A stretch of DNA of 64,000 bases, from assembly GCF_050947875.1 (NCBI RefSeq), contig NC_134568.1:251985767-252049766 (forward strand), in the 5' to 3' direction. The number at the start of each line of letters is the position of its first letter. Within the stretch, counting starts at the first letter, position 1. The position numbers and the translations under genes are program-made. Below the pieces are notes generated by a model that did no database searches, was not told the origin of the DNA, and was given only the letters and a program-made list of their open reading frames with translations. This document shows, one piece after another, positions 33,356-45,518 of this stretch. The DNA is from Dermacentor variabilis. Taxonomy: Eukaryota > Arthropoda > Arachnida > Ixodida > Ixodidae.

Positions 33356-36300
33356 TTTGGCTCGAAGTTCGAGAGGCCGAAGTTCACACCCATGAGAGCA
33401 AAGGGGAACACGCGTAGTGCGGATGCGAGTGGAAGCAGTGCGACCGAACCGAAGGAGACGGCGGCAGCCGAAGCCGAACGCAGAAAGCGGTTCGAGATGA
33501 GGCAAGCGCGCGTTTGTTATACGTGCCAGAAGCCGGGTCACTTTTCGGCGCAGTGTCCGGAAACAACACCAAAAGTTGTGTTTTTTTCAATAGGCAGCAC
33601 TGACGAGAACATGAAGCTTCTCGAGCCTTACATGCGAGACCTCCTCGTGAACGGGAAAGAGTGCCGAGTGCTTCGCGATTCCGCAGCTACGATGGATGTA
33701 GTTCACCCGTCTTACGTAGAACCCCATATGTTCACGGGCGAGTGCGCATGGATCAAGCAAGCCGTGGAAGCTCATAGCGTGTGTCTGCCGGTAGCAAAAG
33801 TGCTTATTGAAGGACTTTTCGGAGCGCTTGAGACGGAGGCGGCAGTGTCATCTATGCTGCCACCCCAGTACCCGTACCTATTTTCAAACAGGTCCGATCA
33901 CCTCCTGCGCGAGAAGGGGCTTTTGTTTGGTGAAGCTAGTGTTCAGGCCTTAACCAGATCGAAGGTTCGGGAGCTCGCTGCAAAGGCGGTAGTTGCGGGG
34001 CCGACGTTATCAAACAACGAAAAAGGGTCAGAGGCGCAGCAAGCTGATATTCAGAGCACGCCCGAACTGAATAAACTTGAGTCTGTAACGTTAAAGGCGC
34101 CAGATACTGGAGAGGAAACGCCCGACACGGGAAAGTTAGAAGAGCTATCTACTGATTTGCTCATCGCGCCTACGTCAGACGGACTTGATAGGTTGCTAAA
34201 AGTCAGCCGGTCGGCTTTGATAGCCGAGCAAAAGAAGGATGGTAGCCTAGAAAACATACGCTGCAATGTCAAAGAAGGTATCGCCAGGAAAACTGCGCGT
34301 TTTGTGGAAAGAGGTGGAGTCCTGTACCGGAAGTATCTAGACCGCCGAGGAGTGGAGTTCGATCAGCTGATCGTGCCTCAATGCTATCGTCAGGATCTGT
34401 TGCGCTTGTCACACGGGGGTTCGTGGTCCGGACACCTAGGAGTTAAGAAAACTAAGGACCGTCTCTTGCAAGAGTACTATTGGCCAGGGTGTTTTCGGGA
34501 CGCAGACCATTTCGTGAGGACATGTGACACTTGTCAGCGGGTGGGCAAACCAGGGGACAAATCAAGGGCGCCGTTGAAATTGGTACCTATCATAACGGAG
34601 CCTTTTAGACGGCTCGTTATTGATACAGTGGGACCTCTGCCGGTAACAGCCACGGGGTACAGACACATTTTGACTGTGATCTGCCCAGCGACAAAGTTCC
34701 CTGAAGCAGTGCCGCTTAAAGAACTCAGCTCAGTTGAGATAGTTAATGCACTACTGTCCATATTTGCGCGAGTTGGTTTCCCTGCGGAAATCCAATCAGA
34801 TCAGGGCACAGTGTTTACTAGCGCTTTGACGACAACTTTTCTCGAAAGGTGTGGGGTAAAGCTGTTACACAGCTCAGTGTACCACCCACAGTCGAATTCC
34901 GTTGAGAAGCTCCACTCCGTCATGAAGCGCGTGTTGAGAGCGTTGTGTTTTGAACATCGAACTGACTGGGAGCTGTGTCTGCCTGGGGTGATGTTTGCTT
35001 TAAGGACCGCGCCGCATGCGGCTACGGGGTTTTCGCCAGCTGAACTGGTGTACGGTCGCTCGCTTCGATCTCCGCTTCGCATGCTTCGAGAATCGTGGGA
35101 AGGTAGGGGCGACGACCCAGTCGTGGTGGAGTACGTACTTAAGCTCCTCGAACGCTTAAGAAGGGCACAGGAGTTGTCAGGTGAAGCAATGACAAAGGCC
35201 CAGCAGAGGGCCAAGGTTTATTATGATCGGACAGCCAGGGCCCGTCGTTTTGAGGTGGGCGATGAGGTCATGATATTGCGCACATCGCTAAACAACAAAC
35301 TAGACGTGCAGTGGGAGGGCCCAGCACGAATTGTTCAGAAACTGTCGGACGTTAACTACGTGGTAAGTCTGCCAGGAAAGCGGAAAGCACAGCAAGTTTA
35401 CCACTGTAATCTGCTCAAACCCTATAAACAACGGGAAGCAGTGGTGTGCATGATGGTAAACGTTCCCGTAGAGCTTCCGGTCGAGCTTCCGGGACTAGGC
35501 TCAGTGACGAACAGGGAAGACACCGGTCAAGTCATTAGTGACCTTATCAGTAAAGCACCGCTGTCGCCTGAGCAGAAAACCGAACTACACCAGCTATTAC
35601 AAGAGTTTCAAGGTCTGTTCTCTGAGAGGCCTGGTAGGACTTCTGTCCTTACTCATGACATAGAACTTACCTCCCCAGGGCCAGTACGATCCAAGGCGTA
35701 CCGCGTGTCACCCCGCCAGAGCGATATTATGGAGGCTGAGGTAAAGAAAATGCTACAGCTCGGTGTTATTGAGGCAGGTGAGAGTGATTATACCTCCCCT
35801 TTGATTTTAGTTGAGGTACCGGGCAAGGAACCTCGTCCTTGCGTCGACTACCGCAGGCTTAATTCCATCACTAAGGATCAAATTTATCCGATCCCTAACA
35901 TCGAGGAGCGCCTTGAGAAAGTTAGTAGCGCTCAGTTTATTTCCACCCTAGATCTTGTCAGGGGTTATTGGCAGGTTCCACTTACAGAAGAGGCTAGTAG
36001 GTATGCGGCGTTCATTTCACCAATGGGAACATTCCGTCCTAAAGTGTTGAGTTTTGGTTTGAAGAACGCGCCATACTGTTTTTCAAGCCTCATGGATAAA
36101 GTGTTGCGGGGACAGCAAGAATTCGCTTTACCGTATCTAGACGACGTAGCGATATTCTCCGCATCCTGGTCTGAGCATATGACACACTTGCGGGCAGTGC
36201 TAACCCGCCTGCGCGAAGCGGGCTTGACAGTCAAGGCTCCTAAGTGCCAGTTAGCACAGGCCGAGGTTGTCTACCTCGGTCACGTGATTGGTCAGGGTCG

Positions 36301-36940
36301 TCGCCGCCCCTCTGAAATAAAAGTGGCCGCTGTGCGAGACTTTCCGCAACCGCGCACCAAGACCGATATTCGGTCGTTCTTGGGTGTCGCCGGCTACTAT
36401 CAGAGGTACATCCCTAGGTACTCTGATATCGCGGCTCCCCTGACGGATGCTCTAAGAAAGACAGAGCCTCCAACAGTCGTCTGGGACGAGACAAAGGAAA
36501 GAGCTTTTAGCGCCCTAAAGAGTGCCCTAACAAACCAGCCTGTGCTACGATCGCCAGACTATACAAAAGGGTTCGTTGTTCAGTGCGATGCTAGTGAGCG
36601 AGGCATGGGCGTTGTACTGTGCCAACGGGAAAATGGAGAAGTAGAACACCTCGTCCTGTATGCTAGTCGTAAGCTGACCAGTCGTGAGCAGGCGTATAGC
36701 GCCACCGAGAAAGAGTGTGCGTGTCTCGTGTGGGCCGTTCAGAAATTGTCATGCTATCTAGCCGGCTCGAGGTTTATCATTGAGACGGATCACTGCCCTC
36801 TCCAATGGCTGCAGACCATCTCTCCCAAAAATGGCCGCCTCCTGCGCTGGAGCCTCGCTTTACAACAATATTCCTTTGAGGTGCGTTACAAAAAGGGGAG
36901 TCTCAACGGTAACGCCGATGGCTTAAGTCGAAGCCCCTAA
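33356..36940 (+). pseudogene. Pol part of copy B downstream of the nonsense codon
   Basis: Stays in the same frame as 32408 and remains open to 36940; the first Met after the stop is at 33392. It encodes zinc knuckle, protease (D-S-A), integrase with HHCC and D-D-E residues, GPY/F-like module, reverse transcriptase (YLDD) and RNase H in the same order as copy A. Without readthrough it would be untranslated, so I mark it as a pseudogene part. It carries the expected Arg in integrase 'ALRTAPHAATG'. Most other differences from copy A are single substitutions. Confidence 0.9.
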
Positions 36941-37364
36941 CGTAGGAATCAGCCTCAAAATTGTTTGTTACTGATGTTTTTCTTCCTGAGGCAGGATTTT
37001 TTTTTAACATATTGCTTTTGTTTAGTGTTTCAAAGTGATGCTAGACTACTGTAAGGAACTATGCAGTGGTATAAAAAGGGGAAAGAGCCTGGCAGGGCTT
37101 AGTGAGGGTTGTGCCGTGCTTGCTGACTGAGCGGTTGAGTTTCAGCGTAGTTCTAACGCTTGCCGGGAACGAGAACAAAAATGTGAACTCTCCCGAAGTC
37201 ACTTTGCAGTGTCCCGTGCGAACCTGAACGAGAGAACGAGGCCTTCTCTGTGCGCTGCGCTCAAGAAACGTCGAGGGACGCCCGACTTCGGTTATGAGCA
37301 TCATCGAGCGACATCCCTCCGGACAGCGGATGCAGTCCCCTGTCCATCGGGATCTCCTTCCCCC

Positions 37365-37374
37365 GGCGGGGCGG
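37365..37374 (+). promoter_or_regulatory. candidate polypurine tract, copy B
   Basis: GGCGGGGCGG two bases before the 3' LTR, the same as copy A. Position fits a plus-strand primer; the purine run is short and interrupted. Confidence 0.4.
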
Positions 37375-37376
37375 TC

Positions 37377-38104
37377 TGTTGCGTTTCGCCTGCGACACGC
37401 GGTTTTGCCGGCGCGACTGCGGCGGGGCGGCAGACATTTTGGCCCGTTCGTCGTCGCCGCAACGCTCCCCGCCAGGTGTTTCCAGGCGTTTCCAGGCATG
37501 TTCCGATGCCACGTGTCTTCATGTGCGTGTGTGAGTGTATGTGCCATTGTGCCCAAACCGGGCGATGCGAAAGCAGGGGTCACCCTCTCCTTCCAGTCAT
37601 TGTGCCCGAACCAGGCGATGCGAAAGCAGGGATCACCCTCTCATTCCAGTCATTGTGCCTGAACCAGGCGATGCGAAAGCAGGGATCACCCTCTCATTCC
37701 AGTCATTGTGCCCAACCGGCAGCGCTACGACAGTGTGCGTCACCATTAGCCCATTGTACGTTCACGTGCTCGTCTATTGAGGGGTTCCTTCTTGCCCTCA
37801 ACTGCGAGAGTATAAAAACAGCTGCCCCCGGACGCCAAAAAGAGGGCTCCGATTTCTTCTGTTGAGTAAAGTGCTCTCCCGTATCTACTTCGGTCAACCT
37901 GACCGCCAACTCTTTGCGATGTTAAAATAAACAAGTTGTTTTGTTGTTACCAGTCGACTCATGCTTTGCCGGGACCTTCGGATGCTTCCAGTTGTACCCC
38001 AGGCCGCCAGGCCAACGCTACCCTTGGGGCTTGCGACCCAGGTACAACCACGGGCGTCAGCGCCGAGTTCCCAACAACCGATGCCATCGGTGGGATTCCA
38101 AACA
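37377..38104 (+). repeat. 3' LTR of copy B
   Basis: 728 bp, with the same structure as 31326-32053: U3 repeats 37545-37703, TATAAAAA at about 37811 and AATAAA at 37926-37931. Two substitutions relative to the 5' LTR are visible. Followed by the CTGT duplication. Confidence 0.95.
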
Positions 38105-38236
38105 CTGTACATATGTTAGAGTACCATACACACGAATAGTGTCCCGACAGCGGTAACAAAACGCCCAAAACCAGTGAGCGGGCAAAGCGATCAGCCCCAC
38201 CATCCGCTACCGCGGCGGCCATAATGCTCATGGCGT

Positions 38237-38263
38237 AATGATGATGATGATGATGATGATGAT
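38237..38263. repeat. (ATG)n microsatellite, 27 bp
   Basis: A short run of ATG units. It may mark a LINE 3' end as elsewhere in the window, but no LINE sequence is visible beside it. Confidence 0.8.
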
Positions 38264-38485
38264 AATATTAGTTTTGATTTTTACAGCACCATCTCTCGGT
38301 CGCATACGTTAGTTCGCGGCGCCATCGGTACTCTTATTTCCGTTGCACTGTGGAAAGTGCAGCTTCCCTTATCTAAGTACTATAGGTGTTCTGTGGAGAG
38401 GCCACAAAAAAAAAGACAAAAAAATCGGGCCTAGCTCATCTGCGATGGCTATCCAAGTATGCGAACAGTCGAAACACGTCACGTA

Positions 38486-38740
38486 TGGGGCACGTGCTGC
38501 AGCCGGGCTGCTCTCTCGCGCTTCCCTCTGGACATGCTGCGCCATCTAGCGACGCGCCCGCGAAGTCCGGGCGTGGCCTCTGACATGTGTGGCGCGCCGG
38601 TGCGTGCGAACAATAAGAATGAATTCCCCCTGCTCCGCAGGCATACGTGGCGTAGCGCGCTAAATCATCGGACTGCTGTGCTTGCGAAACCTGTGTGACG
38701 CAGGCTCGATCCCGCCCAGCACCGGATAAATTCTCAGATT
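38486..38740 (+). mobile_element. tRNA-related interspersed repeat, second family, copy 2
   Basis: Shares 'gcgccatctagcgacgcgcc' and 'cgaagtccgggcgtggcctc' with 12063-12215. The 3' half is tRNA-like: an A-box-like 'gtggcgtagcgcg' near 38649 and a B-box-like 'ggctcgatccc' near 38703, followed by 'gcccagcaccggataaattc'. It has no CCA-proximal pairing good enough for a tRNA gene, so it is read as a SINE. Confidence 0.5.
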
Positions 38741-39910
38741 TTATACTGGTACTATGTAACTTCGGGATCGGCCCACATTTCTATGGCGCATTCAATTGGA
38801 CGAAGAGGGGCACCCAAAAGCGTTCCCAAATTGCCCCAAACGTCCTCAAGGTAAGAAGCTTCACTCGTGTTCCTCAAGATGAGCGATTAATTTGGTGACG
38901 CAAGATCGCCGCATGTATTAGGCTCGCTAGACTGACTTTCGGCGCCGCTGTTAGCACGTAACATTTCAGCTCTCGTTGCCCCGGATTTCGTCTTTTCCCC
39001 GAAAAGAAAAACAACCGTTATGCGTTGCCCATTCACGCATAACGAGCATATAGGAAACACGATCGAATCCCACACTACGCAGAATTAAAGGTATGATACG
39101 TGTCAAGGAGGCAAAACAGCCCACAGGGCGTGCTGCAACGCGAAGACCGTGTCGATGAACTGAATAAAAGGCTTCCTCGACTCACTGTCTCATCGTGCGT
39201 GAATACAATTGCCCAACGTATCCTACGAGCGATAGGGATCCGCAGTCATTTGCAGCGAGTCACTATGAAATCTGCACATTAACGTACTTGATTAGCATGT
39301 GTCAGAATGCTTCACTCTTGTGCTTGTAATGCAAGGTTTATATTTACCGAAGAGGAAAGCGCGAGCGACCGGTGCAGAACAACATTGAGGAAGGTCTTCC
39401 AAAAACGGGGTGGTAAAAGATCAGGAAAACATGTGTTGGGCAGCAGGAAAGGCGGGCAGAAATTTCTGACATAGAGTGTGATAGAACTCCCAACTTTTCC
39501 TCTCGGGGTGGCCTAAAATGCACACGTTTTTACTGGCTTACCCTATAGATGCAGCGGGTTTTAAGACGCCAGATAACGTAAAAAAATTATCTTACGACAC
39601 AGATACATGATGCCATCATCTGTCTGTATATCGATAGAGATACAGTATACTCACATGGTATCTTAAGGTAGTATCTTAACACAGTATCTCAGATTACGTA
39701 TCATAGATACTGCTGAGCCCGGTCAAAATATATAGACCTCCTCCAGGCCATGACGTCGTACAGATAGATAGGTGCCCACCGTTGTCTACCAGCGGCCTGC
39801 TCGTTCTGGCCGGCACGCGGGATTCTATTGGTCCCGAGCTTTTTATCGTCGTATATAGGAAAACAACATAGCTAAGCCGCAGAATATTGAGGGCCTGGAG
39901 TGAAGTGAGT
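38741..39910. other. non-genic stretch with GTATC/GATAC cluster
   Basis: No gene. At about 39600-39715 the pentamers GATAC and GTATC recur roughly eight times at irregular spacing ('gatacagtatac', 'ggtatcttaaggtagtatct'). They can pair with each other within a transcript. Confidence 0.45.
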
Positions 39911-39972
39911 CAAACAAACAAACAAACAAACAAACAAACAAACAAACAAACAAACAAACAAACAAACAAAAA
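39911..39972. repeat. (CAAA)n microsatellite, 62 bp
   Basis: About 15 CAAA units without interruption. Confidence 0.95.
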
Positions 39973-40268
39973 TTATTTCTCTATTTCTGGTTATCTACAG
40001 CTTATATCCGGTGGAACTGTGGAAGCAGGGCAACAGCTTGGCGTCCGTGGCGTCATGTAAATAGTCACTATTGTCAGCTTTCGCTTCAGTTCTCTTCCTT
40101 AAAAGTTTCATTCGAGGTGTGCCTGACAGACGCGCCGATCTTGATGTTATGACGACAGCACCGTACGATCTGCTCGCAGTAGCGCAATCATCTGTGTATA
40201 ATGACTGTGGTATAAGTCAGCTATATTTAGAATGCCAGGAAAGTCAAAATTCATGGAGAGTTTAAATA

Positions 40269-40448
40269 AAAATTAAATTATGGGGTTTTACGTGCCAAAA
40301 CCACTTTCTGATTATAAGGCACGCCGTAGCGGAAGACTCCGGAAATGTTGACCACCTGGGGTTCTTTAACGTTAACGTACACCTAAATCTAAGTACACGC
40401 ATGTTATCGCATTTCGCCCCCATCGAAATGCGGCAGCCGTGGCCGGGG
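40269..40448 (-). mobile_element. SINE (Ruka-like), head-truncated
   Basis: Tail 'aaattaaattatggggtttt', then 'acgtgccaaaaccactttct', 'aaggcacgccgtagcgg', 'ggggttctttaacgt' and 'cgcccccatcgaaatgcgg', as in the copy at 13199. It stops at 'ccgtggccgggg', so most of the tRNA-derived head is missing (5'-truncated in minus orientation). It preserves the tail better than the other copies. Confidence 0.7.
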
Positions 40449-43400
40449 CCTACAGTTTTCTTATCGGCGTGATGGACAGTGCCTCGCGAAAAAATTCATT
40501 TTCCGACGAGACGACCGACATGCATATATCGTCTGCCACTGCCATTTTAGTTACCAAGGGCATACTCTGCGTCCAAAGTCGAATGGACGACAGGCCGATC
40601 AAAGAAAAGTTATTACAATCCATCGCGTTGCTTGGCTACCCTCTAAATGCGGAGGGACGACAAGGAAACACAAGACAGGCGAAGTTCTGTATACAGACAA
40701 TTCAACTTAAGGCGCATCGGAGTCATTCAAACGAATTGACTTCAGATGATATGTAACATTTAAGGCCATATTATAGGTCAAACTTTATGAAAGCTCGTCT
40801 ATATTTCTTGGCCAACGAAGGCCATGGAAACAATAGCGGAATAGGTTGCAAGCTTCAATAGGCTCAGACTTCCTTCTGAAGCTCCACTGGTGAAGGTGCA
40901 TGAACGCTAATCGTTGGCAGAATGAAAGTTTACTATATACATCTCTGGTGCTCTTAGCTGAACGCTTTCACAGTTCCACCAAGTTAGCTAATTATGGCAC
41001 CGAGTAGAGCTTTTCCAACTTCTGACGCACTATCTTTTGCCAAACTGAGAAGATCGACTACACGAAGAGAAAACGAAGTGTGCGCGCACTTGGAACGGAA
41101 CTGCTCTAGCCAGCAGCACGACGTATCTTCTGGCGTCATTCCGTAGCACACTAAAACTGAAACGCCGCGCTATTCAAGAGTTCTCTGCTCAGCAGGGCTC
41201 CAGAGAACCCGAAGCCAATGGCGGCTCGCGTGAAGGCCCCCGCGTACACACGTGTCGAGAAAGAGCAGGAAAGGAATGACCATCGGCGTGTGTGTGCGCA
41301 CCGACGAGCGATACAGGAAGTTGCTCGGGATTCTTGGCCAAAAGAGCGGGGCGACACGTCATCGCCGACCGCGACCCGGCCGGCTAAGCGCAGTTTACGC
41401 GGCGGCCTCCCCAGGGCCCGCGCGCCACATCGGCCGCAGCGGCGACCATAAATACGAGTTGCCAGACGCGAAAGCCGCTGCAAAGCGGCGCCCCTTTGCG
41501 CCGAGTGACAAGCGTTTGACGGAGGCGACGCAGAGACGCGCCGTATATCAGGGCTAAATGCCCGTCGGCCACCTCGGCCCCATTGAGCCGCCGGACGGCC
41601 GCCGCAGCTGAGTCCGCCCGCGCGCTAAGCTCAATTGTAGCTAAGGGGATTTCCAAGTAGCAACGCACAGCCACGGCAACCTGCGATTTGGCAGAACGAC
41701 GCAGGAGGCGCCATCTTTTTACCGCCCCCGTTCCTAGGGGCTACCGGCGAGCCTAACGATCCGCCATCTTGCCGTCAGTGGATATTCCTATTTACGACGC
41801 GCTTCCCCTTCTCCTCGGCGGCCCGTTTCGAAACAGAAACTTTGGCCATCCAAAACTTGTCCCCGAGGAGGGACTCGTCTATGTGTGCGTTTGTGGTGTT
41901 TTTTTTTTTTTTTTGCATGTCTGTCTTTGAGCGCAGCGAGTGATATATACGTCCGTATAATGGCAGGCGCAGTTTAGACGAGCAGCTTCGCCTTCGCATC
42001 ACACATGCGGCGGCAGAGAAGCCGGGCCTCAAAAAACGGCTGCTCGCGGGATTTGGGCGCCGAGACGGAGCGCCGTAAAAGGGCGACCGCACGGACAATG
42101 CGCCGTTTATCGGACAGCTCCGTAAACACAATATTTCGTTCCTGGCGCACGTCCGTCACCCGCCACTTGGCTCGGCGGGCGCAAAATGGCGCGCCCCTCC
42201 AGGCTCAAGTGGCGCATCAGTATGGACAACGCGCACGCGCGCACGGCGGGCCACGTGGGCCTGTCCTCCTGCAGCGCGCAAATAATCGCCGCCTAACGGC
42301 CATAAAAGCAGCGCGAGAGCGCGAGCGCTTGTTATTAAACCCGCGCAGACCTAACAAACGAGCCGAACAATGGGAGGAGGAAAAAAAATAAAGAACAAGT
42401 AGCAGCCCGTGGAAAACGACGGGTCTATGAAGTATTACTGCTGCAGGCTGAAGGAGCGAAGGTTTTAACGACAGATTTATAAGTAGCGTGTTCCAGGTTC
42501 CTCTTGGATGATCGCCCCCTCCTCTCGCCAGCTTCCGCCACGACACAGCGCCACCGCCGCAGTCCCCCGCGTGATTTTTATGGAGCGGCGAGGAGGGCCG
42601 CCCATAAAGGCGACGCCGAAATCCCGGGACCTCGCCGCCGGGCTCACGGCGCGCGCAGAACCCGAACCGAAACCGGCCCGAGGCTTCCGTGCACGCTCCG
42701 CTGAAAGCAACACGGACGTGACCCCAGACCTGAATGGCTCTCTTGGCCTGCCGCTCACCGTTCGAGAAGGAGGAAAATAAAGGGCAAGGCGACGGCGCAG
42801 GGCTGCACACCGCGACTCGGCAAGGCACCGCGCGCATGCCGAGAGCATGCTGCGAGGTCGCTTAGCATGGGCCCCCCCATGCTAAGCGGGGGCGGGGGAG
42901 AATTTCACATAAACGCGCGCATCATAACACAATAAGAAATCGTTTGCTTCGAATGCGTCATCAACGGTGCGACTTTTTTTCTTCTCTTTAAAAATCTTCT
43001 GCGACTGAGCAACCCTCTTTCTCTTAAAAAAAATACGATAAAGGAAGAAATATAGAAGAAAAGACGCGCTGCAGCGTAAGCGAAGTAAGCTGCCCTTACA
43101 CCAAACACCGCACGGGAGAGAACCGTATTTTTGTACGGAACTAAATAATCTGTATATGGACGATCGTATCGTGTCAATCAATATTTAGGGTACTTTATGC
43201 ATTGTCTTTATTAATGTCAGTGCTCATCTTAGCAATTCGATACTAACCTTATCGGGCAAAAAAATATATAATGAAAGAAAGAAGGACTATATCGCCCGCG
43301 TCTGTCCCATCTTCACCCGCTTAGAGCAGAAAAAAAATCTTATAAAGCGCATCTGTGCATTTAATAATTGCTTTTAGGGCCACAGCAATCATCGAGGCGA

Positions 43401-44409
43401 ATGTATTCTCCGTGTAATACGTCATTCATTGTCGAAGAAGCAGTGATGTAAAACAAGCAACTCTGAAGCAGTCCTACTCTCAAAAGGGCAGAGCATCCTA
43501 CGCATGTTGGAAGGCATTATTCATGCACTGAACATTAAGCAACTCGACGCTGCCTTAGTTACTTCCCTTACACAATTTTCCTGCCTCCTCGAGTCGCACG
43601 TAAAAAAGCAATTTACGTGATGAGCTATTTGGAGCGGGTAACGGGTGCCTACTTCAATTAATTAAACGCCCACAGACACACTTGGACGGAAATATATTGG
43701 AAACGGACTCAGCTTTCGCAAATTTCGCCAACAGCCTAGAGTTAGAAAAAAGAAATTATTGCTGGCTGTCCCGTAATCGAGAGCAGATGTCAGCATCAAA
43801 TGGCAACCGGCCAAGCCGATTGATTGGAGATGACACTAGCCGCAATCTCAAGATATGTGCAGTGCATGTTCGCAACGGCACACCCCGCCACACCGCACCA
43901 CATCATATACTGCGTCCTGGTCCATTTGGACGCTGCCCAGCTAGAAGAAGAAAACCGGCTTAAAGAGGGAAAAAAAAATGCTTCTATAATTGGCGAGCGC
44001 AAGTTTCCCGTGCTGTCGCCCGCTATTGCAGACTACAGACTTACCACCTCGCAATATTAACGGCCGTGAGTTATTCCGAAATGTCAACGATAAATTAATA
44101 TCGCGAAAATAAAAAATTGCAATAAGAAAGAAAGAAAGAAAGAAAAGAAAAGATGTGTACATTACACGCTTAAAAGTACGTTAAACTGAACTAGTGTGGT
44201 ACAGTGACTCATTCTCGACCACAGCGCAAAGCAAACAACGAGAAGCTCTTCGCATGCGCTCTCTGTGTGGTTGTTTGATTTGCGCAGTGATAGTGAATGA
44301 CAGTGTGCACACTTTCGTTATTCCTGCTTCACTATCACCTGATGTGTTATTAATTTTATTACTTTCCCCGATGGCCTGAGCATGCGCGCCACAGAACGCG
44401 CGGAGAGAA
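40449..44409. other. non-genic stretch with CpG-rich island
   Basis: The segment 41160-42900 is rich in CpG and GC and contains CCATCTT elements (41713 and 41764, YY1-like 'cgccatctt'). Many frames are open on both strands simply because stops are rare in GC-rich DNA; none has a domain. A hairpin lies at 42860-42887. The rest (42900-44400) is AT-rich without features. It could be a promoter region. Confidence 0.4.
42860..42887. repeat. 12-bp perfect inverted repeat
   Basis: GCTTAGCATGGG and its exact reverse complement, separated by CCCC. This is a strong hairpin at the end of the CpG-rich island. Confidence 0.7.
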
Positions 44410-44895
<486 letters not shown>

Positions 44896-45311
44896 TTCTG
44901 TTATCGGTAATCCTTAACCATGCTCATAGAATTAAATAGTCGTTCCGTAACGTTGACAAAGAAGGGTCGGGGGGGGGGGGGCGGATTAAAGTGGTTAACC
45001 GTCGAAATGAAGTCAGCGCTTCATTTAAAATGAGCAACCAAATTACAGACGCATTTCGAAACGCGGACAAGGCGAAAAAGAAGGAATAATTGATGGCATA
45101 ATCATGCAGCCTGCCCTTGACCGCTGAGCCTACGCTGTGCACTTTCTATACTCCAAGCACCATTCATCGACCGCGAAGCCCTTTCAACTTCTCACAGTTT
45201 CAGTATTCAATTTCAAGGAATTGATTAGGGAAGTGTACGTATGTCATACGGTATTTGTGCCTTTACACAACCGTGCCAAAGGCAAATCTTCATTTTGGTC
45301 ACTTTACGCAG

Positions 45312-45518
45312 AAAAAATTGTGGAGCCCGCAACACTTCCGGGGGCTGCTGCGAAAGCACTAAAGGGAACACCGTTGGGGACTACACGGGGAAATTATTAC
45401 GATCCACTTTTGTTTCCTAATGTAGTTTCCCAAAGTAGACCCCATGTAGTCCCCCAATGTGTTCCCTTTAGTGTTTTCGCAGCAGCCCCCAGAAGTGTTG
45501 CGGGTTCCACAATTTTTT
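45312..45518. mobile_element. 207-bp foldback (hairpin) element
   Basis: The two halves are near-perfect reverse complements. Both outer ends read AAAAAATTGTGG inward, then 'cccgcaacacttc', 'gggggctgctgcgaaa' and 'cactaaagggaacac'. Roughly 79 paired bases show about seven mismatches and enclose a loop of about 40-50 bases. No clear target duplication. It fits a hairpin MITE or foldback element; a processed hairpin RNA is an alternative. Confidence 0.7.

Larger units (their letters stand above)
31326..38104 (+). mobile_element. Gmr1-like LTR retrotransposon, copy B (one nonsense codon)
   Basis: A 6779-bp plus-strand element with 728-bp LTRs (31326-32053 and 37377-38104), TG..CA ends and a 4-bp CTGT duplication (31322-31325, 38105-38108). 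The LTRs differ at two positions I could find (the region near 31661 versus 37712, and near 31831 versus 37882). The gag-pol frame matches copy A except for a stop at 33353-33355, extra coiled-coil repeats and scattered substitutions. The 3' untranslated part is 50 bp shorter than in copy A. It lies inverted relative to copy A, 7.2 kb away. Confidence 0.95.

Noticed and set aside
38645..38725. Possible functional tRNA gene
   Set aside because: A- and B-box-like motifs are present, but the ends do not pair into an acceptor stem and the segment lies inside a repeat with a second copy in the window; read as SINE.
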